64,000 bases of DNA from Tenrec ecaudatus (Eukaryota; Chordata; Mammalia; Afrosoricida; Tenrecidae): NCBI RefSeq assembly GCF_050624435.1, contig NC_134545.1, positions 84,393,563-84,457,562 of the forward strand, read 5' to 3'. The number at the start of each line of letters is the position of its first letter. The first letter of the stretch is position 1. Positions 56,639-64,000 of this stretch are shown here, piece by piece. The notes under the pieces are model-generated. The model was given only the letters and a program-made list of their open reading frames with translations, was not told the DNA's origin and did no database searches. The position numbers and the translations under genes are program-made.

Positions 56639-56757
56639 CAGTCTGGGCTCTGCAGGGCCCACGGTGACAGTCACCGTCTCTGCTTCAAACCCAGGTGCTG
56701 TGGCAGTGACAATGTAGCTCCCTGGAAGCAGCAGCCGGAAGTAATCACCATCCTCCC
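56639..56757 (-). CDS. CPN1: CPN1 coding exon (2nd from last): end of transthyretin-like domain
   Basis: The 119-bp minus-strand exon completes the split glycine and then encodes 39 codons, including [20 protein letters not shown] and [14 protein letters not shown]. This is the DYFRLLLPG...APG strand pattern typical of the second half of the carboxypeptidase transthyretin-like domain. The acceptor is CTTTCAG|GGG and the donor CTG|GTGAGT. The frame is open, and phases fit both neighbours (1 in, 0 out). It lies between an RTE fragment (56915-58440) and the UBA52 pseudogene (55831-56290). Confidence 0.95.
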
Positions 56758-56914
56758 CTGAAAGATACAATTTGGTCTTGTTAATAAGAAAGTTGCCCCA
56801 AATAGGACTTTGCTATGAACAAGAATCTGGGTTTCTGCTGACTGCAAGCTTGGTTTGATTTAATAGCACGATGAAGCTGGTTCAGATAAAAAACAATTCT
56901 TTGTTGTGGTGGTG

Positions 56915-58440
56915 AGGTGTGGGGTTGGTTCCGACTCAGAGAACAGAAGGAAACCCTGCCTGGTCTGGCGTCTTCCTCACAATCAGCTCTGTGATTGAGC
57001 CAATTGTTGGAGCCACTGAATCGATCCATCTCATTGGGGGTCTTCTGCTTTTTCGGCTGACCTGCAACTTTCCCAAGATGCTGTCCTTCCCCAGGGACTT
57101 GTCTCTCCTGAAGTCTCACCATTCTCACTTCTTAGGAGCATTCCGCTGTACTTCTTCCAAGAGAGATCCACTTATTTTTCTAGTAGTCCATGTTACTTTC
57201 AGATTCTCCACCAACACCATAGTTCAAATGCACCAGTTCTTCTGCAGTCTTCCTGACTCATGGGCCGACTTTCACAGGCATAGGAGGCGATTGAGAATAC
57301 TAGGGCTCGGGTCAGGTGCGCCATAGTCTTCAAAGGACATCCTTGTTCCTCAACGCTTTAAAGAGGTCTTGGCTCCCAGATTTGCCCAATATAAAATACA
57401 TCATTTGATTTCTTGACTACTGCTTCCAGGAACATTAATTGTGGATCTCAGCAAAATGAAACCCTTGACAACTTTGATCTTTTCTCGGTTTGCCAGGATG
57501 TTATCTGTCCAGTTGGGAGGATTTGGGTTTTTTTTTTTTTACATGGAGCTGTAATCCTTCAGGCCTTAATTTTCATCAGCAAGTGCTGCAAGGCCTCCTC
57601 AATTTCAGCAAGCACGGGTGTGTCGTCTGTCTCTCCAAGGTGGTTCCTAAGCTTTCCTCCAATATATAATCCAACTTTTTAGATTATTTGCTCAGCATAG
57701 ACTGTCTGGTGAAAGGCTAATTCACACTTTTCTTGCACTTTTAAAGCAAGCAATATTCCCTTGTTCTAGTCAAAAGACTTCCTGTGGTTTCACGTGCAGG
57801 CTTTACACGAGCACACTGAAGTGTTCTGGAGTTCCCTTTCTTCTCAAGGCTGCCCATGGTTTGTTAGGATGCGCAGATGTGAACGCCTTTGCACTGTCGA
57901 TAAAGCACAAATAAGCATCTTTCTGGTACTCTCTGCCTTCAGCCAAGGCCCTGATGACAGTTGCAATGGTATCCCTTATTCCACATCCTCTTCTGAAGCC
58001 AACTTGAATTCCTGGCAGTCCTTGTCAATGGACTGCTGCAACCATTGTTGAGTGATCTTAAACAATTTACTTGCATGTGATATTAATGATATTGTTCAAT
58101 AATTTCCACATTCGGTGTATCACCTTTCTTTGGAATGGGCATAACCATGGCTCTTTTCCAGTCGGTTGGCTAGGTAGCTGCCACCAACACTTCTTGGCAG
58201 AGACCAGTGAGTGCTTCCAGTGCTTCATCGGCTTGTTGAAACACTCCAATTGGCATTCCATCCATTCCTGGAGCCTTGTTTCTGGCTCATCCTTTCTCTG
58301 CAGCTTGGATGTTCTTCTTTAATTCTGTTGCTTCTTGGTTATATGCCACCTCTTAAACTGGCTCCATGCCGCCCAGTTCTTTATGGTATAGTGACTCCAT
58401 GCAGTCCTTCCATCTTCTTCTGATGTTGCCTGCTTCATGC
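56915..58440 (-). mobile_element. RTE LINE fragment (about 1.5 kb)
   Basis: 3' tail near 56915, then 'ccagggacttgtctctcctg', 'caggatgttatctgtccagt', 'catcagcaagtgctgcaagg' and 'cattcctggagccttgtttc' in RTE order. Frames are broken. It lies in a CPN1 intron, in CPN1 orientation. Confidence 0.8.
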
Positions 58441-59311
58441 GATATTTTACCCATAGAATTCTTCAAATTGAAACTCTAGGCTGCCCATGTGCATATGCGG
58501 CCTTTGAAAATGTCCTGCTGTGTATTTTCCTACTCTTGTGACATGCTGGCTCCTCAAGAAAGAGTCCATTCGTAGGCGACTGAGCCCCGTTCCTAAGAAG
58601 CAGACATCTCACGGTGCTCTACGCCGAGAGTCTTGGGTCTAACTCTAGATCCCGTATCTCAATGTCAATGTGCATCAAGGAAAAGTGACGGGAGGGAGGA
58701 GAGGCTGAAAATCCTATGGATGTTTTGACTTTGTTTCGATGTTTGAAAAGATACTGTGAAGAAATTATGTCCACTCAAAGAAATAAGGATGAGAACTACA
58801 GGTGAAGATTTCAGGGCGGCAGGTTTTGCTTAAACAGAAGTAAAAGATGATGATAGCTGGAGCCACAACTGTCAGATGAGCACACATCAGGGACTGAACT
58901 GCGCTCCCTGGGAAGCCACAGGCCTGTCAGACTTACCCTGTCCCTGTCGATGCGGCAGCCCTGGGCTGGCCGGCCGGGTCCCTGGAGTGTTGTGTGTGGA
59001 TAATCTTATATCTAGTGCATGTGTGTTTGGGGGGCGGGGGGAGGGCGGGATTGGACTAAAGATCTGATTTTGAAAATCCTGTTTTTGGTATAGATGAGGA
59101 TTCAGGCACAAAAAGTGTGCCTGCCCCAAGCCATGGTCTTTTCAGTTGCCTTCCACGCATGCAAAAGCGGGACAACCAATATGGGGCGCCAAAGCAAAGG
59201 TGATGCAGTGGAACTGTACTGTCCGTGGAGAATGAAGAAGCCACCGTGAACAAAGCACAGCCAGAAGGCTCCTGAGAAGAGAGGCTGTCAGGTGCTTACG
59301 ACACGAGCCCC
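58441..59311. other. CPN1 intron, unassigned
   Basis: Nothing recognised apart from a G-run near 59030-59045. Confidence 0.35.
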
Positions 59312-59508
59312 GTCCTTTGAGAAGGACACCGTGATGTCTGGTGAGGCAGAGGGGCAGAGGGGCAGAGGAAGATCTTCCATGACATGGACTGACCCAGTGG
59401 CCACCACCAGAGGCTCAACCACAACAATGGTAAAGATGGCGCCGGACTGGGGGCCTTCCTCCTGTTCTAACAGATGAGTCTGAACCAACTTCGATGGCAC
59501 CGAAGAAA
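59312..59508 (+). mobile_element. RTE LINE 3' end
   Basis: Sense-strand tail: 'gaagatcttccatgacatgg', 'agaggctcaaccacaacaat' and the final 'ctgaaccaacttcgatggca'. Confidence 0.7.
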
Positions 59509-59739
59509 GCAGCCACCTTTTAAATCTTCTTGCCGCCACCTTCAAATATCTGCCGAAGGAAGGCTGCGAGTCGAAGACGGGTTTCTCTGGTCTCTCTCCA
59601 TGGCAGAGAGACAGCATTTTGGATCATAGCTTGTCTGCCTCTTGAACAGATTATGATATTGCCTTTCACATTTCTTTTAAGCAAGTCAACAAAACTCATC
59701 CTGATCCAATCCATTCAGCTCAGGGGCGGTCCTTTGGCA

Positions 59740-59877
59740 GGGCAGAGCAGCCCTGGGGAGCTCAAGGGGTTTCCATACTCCTCACAGAAGCTGACCCCAC
59801 AGTTCCTGCCACCAGCAGTTGGTAGGTTTGAGCTGCTGGACTTGGGTTAGCAGCTGAGTGATTAGCCAGTGGGCCCC
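59740..59877 (-). repeat. AfroSINE fragment
   Basis: 'caaggggtttccatactcct' to 'gattagccagtgggccccga'. Confidence 0.6.
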
Positions 59878-60333
59878 GAACAGATAGCAATATATAATGG
59901 AAATAAGTGCAATGAAGAGACAGACAATAAGGAGGACGTCTCTTTTCTGTGTTTATTGAATATCCGTAATTTACTTTACAATGTTTCCACAGATGGAGCG
60001 TGCCCTGATGTGCGTGTCGTACAGTTTAAGTGCTACCTCAGGACCTGTCATTTTCTTCCCTGGAGGTTCACCCCCAGGAGTGATGAGCTGAGGGGTTGAC
60101 CAGAGAGGTCTCACCCCAAGGACTTCAACTCTCTTTAGTACTTAGCCCCACTAGACGCTTTGCTAAGGAGCACAATGAATGCGGTCGGCGGTGAACTTAG
60201 TTTGTCGATTTAGCATCCTGCGTGTTGGACAGGGGCTCTGGCTGGCAGCATGAGGACCGTAATGGTCAATGTCATGGTCTAGTATGCTTCAGCGACGTTT
60301 CCCAACTCGGTCTGAATGCTGCTGCTGCTGCCG

Positions 60334-60392
60334 TCATGGGTCACCGCGTTGCTTCCGACTCATGGTGACCCCACATGCAACAAACAAGAAAG
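60334..60392 (-). repeat. AfroSINE 3' fragment
   Basis: 'tcaccgcgttgcttccgact' and 'catggtgaccccacatg', just before the SPIN copy. Confidence 0.6.
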
Positions 60393-60403
60393 AAAAGCTA
60401 CAT

Positions 60404-60608
60404 CAGCCGTTCTCAACCTGTGGGTCAAGACCTCTTTTTTTTTGGGGGGGGTGTTGTTGAACGACCCTTTCACAGAGTTGCCTGATTCATAACAGTAGCA
60501 AGATGACAGTGATGAAGTAGCAACGAAAATAACTTTATGGTTGGGGGTCTCCACCACACGAGGAACTGCATGAAAGGGTCGCGGCCTGAGGAAGGTTGAG
60601 AGCCACTG
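60404..60608. mobile_element. SPIN-type hAT MITE, 205 bp
   Basis: TIRs are CAGCCGTTCTCAACC and GGTTGAGAGCCACTG. The 8-bp duplication is AGCTACAT / AGCTAAAT (60396-60403, 60609-60616). The internal 'tgattcataacagtagcaa' and 'aacgaaaataac' blocks match the 33648 copy. It lies in the 5.35-kb CPN1 intron. Confidence 0.9.
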
Positions 60609-60624
60609 AGCTAAATCCTCACAA

Positions 60625-60845
60625 GAAGACGAGTAAGCCGCGCCGTGATGAACAGAGAAAACCCTGACGTCGTGGAGGCCTTCCCTGTCCTGGGGTCCAC
60701 GATCAGCGTCCAGGGGAGCAGCAGTTCAGAAATCAAATGGTGTGTCCACGGGAGCCCATCTTCTGCAAAAGACCTTTGCTCCAACAGGACAGGAGACTCT
60801 CCCGTGGTCTGCGCACTTAGAGACTGCGTCCAAGGTTGGCCCTAA
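60625..60845 (+). mobile_element. RTE LINE internal fragment
   Basis: Contains 'cctggggtccacgatcagcg', 'agcagcagttcagaaatcaa' and 'ctgcaaaagacctttgctcc', sense orientation. It begins nine bases beyond the right target duplication of the SPIN copy at 60404. Confidence 0.65.
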
Positions 60846-61824
60846 GCAATCCGTGGGTGGTCCTTGGGTTGGAGAATTCTCATGGTTTGATGTTTGATGA
60901 GGAGGCTCAGAATTCTGCCTTGAGAATATTGTTACCTTTTCCTTGAATGAAACTTTGTTGCAAGAGGTGGTGTTGGCGGGTAGGTCACCTTGCTCTAAAC
61001 CAAGCTTTCATCCAGTTTAAACTGCACTGTGAGTTGCCCGCATCATTCCAGTTCTTTGATGGTAACATTTGACTAAGCCTTGAAGGCATCTTAGAGAGCA
61101 CGAAGCTCTTACCGGCGTTTAATCATTGATCATTGGCAGATACTGTTCTACATTGAAAGAAAAAACCCCAAGAGCTGTTAAGAATCAAACCAGGTGGGGT
61201 CAGCTTGCAATCCCATTGCTCCATGAGCTATTCGGTCCAGGCTGACTCCAAGAAGCTCCTGGACCACCACCAAGCTTTCCGGGCAGCAAGCCTAGAGGAG
61301 GAATCTCGCTAACTGTTTCCTGAATGGAGGTGAAGCAAAAGACTTGAGTCAGAGCCAAGGTTAAAGATCAATTTCACAGTCCCTCTCTTGTTGATCCCAT
61401 TTCAGCCGAGGACGGGAACTATCGACTGTCTCAAGCGCAGAAAACCTGTCCTAACCAATTCGTGTGTGGCAGTGACTCCTGACAGCTGGCAGAGAAGTGA
61501 CATTTATACAAGTCATTCCTGGTGCACATGTCCCTGGAGGGGGATGCGAGAAGGGAAGGGGGACACGCATCCACCTGAACAAAAGCTTGGAGATTCTAGT
61601 CCACGCAGAGATGCCTCTGGACAAAAGGGCTGTGACCCACTCCCCAAACTCTCCACCCCTGCACGTCGGCCGTGTGAAGGCTGAAGGTTGAGAATGGTGG
61701 CATGCCTTGAGAAATGCGCTCAGTGTCACCAAAATGTACATGCAGAAATCGTTGCATTGTGGCATGTTCTGCTGTCTGTTTCCAATCACAAGAACAAGTT
61801 TTTAGAGTCATCCAAAATAAAAAG
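60846..61824. other. CPN1 intron, unassigned
   Basis: Open frames at 61388-61789 on both strands show no domain and no CPN1 resemblance. Confidence 0.35.
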
Positions 61825-61910
61825 CCCTGCAGAGCACAGTTCTACTCTGACACAAAGGAGGTCGCCGTGAGTCGTCTGTCAACCCGCTGGCAGCCGGTTT
61901 TGTTTGAGCC
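61825..61910 (+). repeat. AfroSINE 3' fragment
   Basis: 'aaagccctgcagagcacagt' to 'gctggcagccggttttgttt'. Confidence 0.65.
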
Positions 61911-62109
61911 GATCTTCGCCTCGCAGGGGATGCATCCTTCCTACAGCCTCCTCATCCGGTCTCCTTGTTTCCCTCCTCCCTTCCTCACCTGGCCCCAGGC
62001 CCTCAACGCCCCTGCGCGTCTCGCCAGCTTACACATCATCCTCCCAATTACGCCAAGGGACATGAAGAGCGAAAGCTTCCTTCCCACCCCCTGAGCACTG
62101 GCCACCTAC

Positions 62110-62209
62110 CTGAAGTGACATCATGGTTAATCCCGCTGACGGAAATGACAGCCCCTGCTAGATTGTTATCGTTGTCATCGAGCACCATTCCCTTGATGCC
62201 CTGGTGCAC
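62110..62209 (-). CDS. CPN1: CPN1 coding exon (3rd from last): start of transthyretin-like domain
   Basis: This 100-bp minus-strand exon encodes [20 protein letters not shown] then [13 protein letters not shown], plus the first base of a split glycine codon. It is the first half of the transthyretin-like beta-sandwich that follows the catalytic domain in the N/E carboxypeptidase subfamily. The acceptor is CCCCCGCAG|GTG and the donor TCAG|GTAGGT, both strong. Phase 0 entry matches the preceding exon (LEQ|VHQ), and phase 1 exit matches the next exon (G|GG). The intron to the next exon is about 5.35 kb; that to the preceding exon is about 1.14 kb. The reading frame is intact. Confidence 0.95.
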
Positions 62210-62714
62210 CTGCGGGGGAAAGTTTATACATGCACAGTCCTGGACATAACTACATCGACAGTGTTTGCAAGTCCTCCAAGCTTTCCCTGGTGTCTCCATG
62301 GTTAGCTTCACAGAGATCACGGGAATAGCCCTTTCACTGGTCCCTCGGCTTCCCTGCCCGCATCCCAGAACGGCCTCTCCAGAAACTCTGTTGAAACCTA
62401 AATCCAGTCAAGTCGGTTTTATGCAAAAGCTGACGTCTCAGTGACAACCTGGAAAGCTCACGTCCCTTATGAGCCCTCTGCCTGCATCCCCTAATACCTT
62501 CTCCCTTGCTGTTAGCTCCCATTTAGTTACCCCCTTCCCCTCCCCCACTCCACCCCGGAACAACCCATGTACCATGCGAGCAGACCCTTGTGATCCATGG
62601 CTTTTTATTGGCTGGTTCTAGTTTATCTTCATCTGGAAGCTCTGCTGAAACCTGTCGAGGATTACAGCAGCCCGAAAGCCAGGCACTCCCAACTGTTCCT
62701 GTCCCCTACCTTAG

Positions 62715-62965
62715 TTGGGCAACCATCCCAGCCACACCCGTCCCCTGGCCCCTGCTGGCCCCAGACTTCCGCATGATTCCATCCCTGACCTCCTTTAAGT
62801 CTTCATTGAAAGGCCTTGGTAAGGTCGTCTTCACAGTACTTTCCACCTCTTAACATGCTAACAGTTGATTATTTTGCTTACTAGAATGTGCCCTCTCTAT
62901 GGGCTGGCCATTTTGTCTGTTTACTTATAATCCTCAGCATATAATACATTGTCTTTGTACAGGAT
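62715..62965 (+). repeat. L2 3' end
   Basis: 'tgacctcctttaagtcttca', 'ttgcttactagaatgtgccc' and 'tataatcctcagcatataat' match L2. It lies between two CPN1 exons. Confidence 0.55.
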
Positions 62966-62997
62966 AGCCCGTCTAAAGCAACAACAACAACCAGATA

Positions 62998-63196
62998 TTA
63001 CACAATGGCTATCGAGTCGATTCTGACTCAGCCATTCTATAGGGCATAGTAGAACTGTCGCTTTGGATTTCTAAGGCTGTACATCTTTAGAGAGCAGAAA
63101 GCTTCGTCTTTGTCTTAAGGAGCAGCTGGGGGGTTCCTCCTGCTGACCTTGTGGTTAGAGGCCCAACACATCACCCACTAGGCCGCCCGGTGCTCC
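62998..63196 (-). repeat. AfroSINE between CPN1 exons
   Basis: 'caatggctatcgagtcgatt' to 'actaggccgcccggtgctcc'; about 150 bases from an exon. Confidence 0.87.
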
Positions 63197-63346
63197 ACAA
63201 ACATGCATGGACTATGTGCAGATATGTGTCATTGGTAGACGCAGCCCAGGTCTACTCCACTGAATCGGCGCAAATGGCAGGCCCTGGCCTGATGCTTGGA
63301 AGGCCCATCTTTTCTGTAACCATGCAAGTTGAAATTGAAATGTTAC

Positions 63347-63486
63347 CTGTTCCAAGAATTGGATTAGGGGCTCTCGATTACCAAACCACTCTCGTTGTAG
63401 CTCTTCCTGTGGAGGAAACTTGTTGCAGCTCAGCTCTAGCGTGATGTCAAAGCAGTTGGTGTGGAGATAAGTAAAGTCCTGCATTC
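63347..63486 (-). CDS. CPN1: CPN1 coding exon (4th from last): end of catalytic domain
   Basis: Carboxypeptidase N is a secreted plasma M14 metallocarboxypeptidase. It removes C-terminal Lys/Arg from kinins and from anaphylatoxins C3a/C5a; this gene encodes its catalytic chain. The minus-strand exon encodes 46 whole codons starting [18 protein letters not shown] and ending LIQFLEQ, very close to mammalian CPN1. The E in ITLELSC is the family's catalytic glutamate (CPA Glu270 equivalent). The acceptor is a pyrimidine-rich tract ending CTAG at 63487; the donor is CAG|GTAACA. Two bases precede the first whole codon, so the upstream junction is phase 1 (G|GA), and the exon ends in phase 0. Earlier exons, carrying the zinc ligands, lie beyond 64000. 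Recognition is from remembered family sequence, not a search. Confidence 0.95.
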
Positions 63487-63721
63487 CTAGGGCAAAGGGG
63501 CAGAGGGGAATCACCAGGTTCCCAGCCCCCACCCACCTCACAACTTCTCCACCCCCTTCCATCGCCTTCTTTTGATCTTTTCATTTCCATTTCCTCCAGT
63601 ACCCTGGTCCACCTGCCCCTTCCTGTGTCCATTCTCTCTCCTCACAAATAACCATTTTACTGTCTCCATCCTCCACCTTTCTTCCAGTTTGTGACTTACA
63701 CACACACATCCAGCCCAAAGT

Positions 63722-64000
63722 CGATGTGTGGTCCCTTCCAACTCCTAGTGGCCCCATGGAGGGCAGCTGGGGCTAGAAATCTCTACGAGAGCAGAGAGCT
63801 TCATCTTCCTCCCAAGGAGCGTCTGGTGGATTCAAACTGCAGACCTTGCTTACCCAACAACATCCTGGCTTAGCAGACAGCACCACCACTGGGTTAAATG
63901 CCAAACTCCAAATTCACTGCTATCAAGTCAACTGCAACTCAGAGTGACCTGACTGGCCAAGACAGAACAGATGTGCCCTGTGAATTTCCAATACTGGTAA
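63722..64000 (-). repeat. Two AfroSINE copies in the same orientation
   Basis: 63722-63895 ('ttccaactcctagtggcccc' to 'accaccactgggttaaatgc') and a second from 63908 ('attcactgctatcaagtcaa') cut by the window edge. Confidence 0.78.

Overview
This window is intronic and intergenic nuclear DNA from a placental mammal. It almost certainly comes from a tenrec or a close afrotherian relative. Two things point there. First, about fifty copies of the tRNA-derived AfroSINE (box-B-like 'gtcagcagttcgaa', tail 'gagtc-gaatc-actc-atggcagtgagttt') occur on both strands, with Afrotheria-type RTE/BovB and L1 3'UTR sequences. Second, the window holds non-autonomous hAT elements that I recognise as SPIN, a transposon known for patchy horizontal spread that includes the lesser hedgehog tenrec. 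Species assignment is an inference.

Only one protein-coding gene is directly visible. The last four coding exons of CPN1 (carboxypeptidase N catalytic chain) lie on the minus strand at 63486-63347, 62209-62110, 56757-56639 and 51174-51031. All have consensus splice sites and matching phases, and an AATAAA poly(A) signal lies at 50971-50966. They encode the end of the zinc-carboxypeptidase domain (with the catalytic glutamate), the transthyretin-like domain and a basic C-terminal tail. A processed UBA52 pseudogene sits in the last intron on the same strand.

A strong CpG island at about 39.6-40.5 kb carries GC boxes, a CRE-like site and a CTCF-like motif. In the human genome DNMBP lies immediately downstream of CPN1 in the same orientation. 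The island is therefore probably the DNMBP promoter with a non-coding first exon, and positions 1 to about 39.6 kb would be DNMBP intron 1. No DNMBP coding exon was seen, so this rests on synteny.

Everything else is layered repeats. From left to right: 0-10 kb has a tenrec-type L1-3'UTR retroposon family (called family A here), a decayed mariner and a TA-flanked MITE. 11-16 kb has an RTE copy, old L1 and a 38-bp minisatellite. 17-23 kb has family A inserted into an AfroSINE, L1 3'UTR 'family B', a (GT)(GA) microsatellite and an AfroSINE cluster. 25-26 kb has a 447-bp SPIN element inside a MIR. 29-34 kb has an old L1 ORF2 split by successive insertions. 38.8 kb has a second type of hAT MITE. 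41-50 kb has nested AfroSINEs, L2 and simple repeats. 51-64 kb has the CPN1 exons with intronic RTE fragments, a 63-bp minisatellite, the UBA52 pseudogene and a third SPIN copy. Nearly all long open frames in the window are accidental frames in repeats or in the CpG island.
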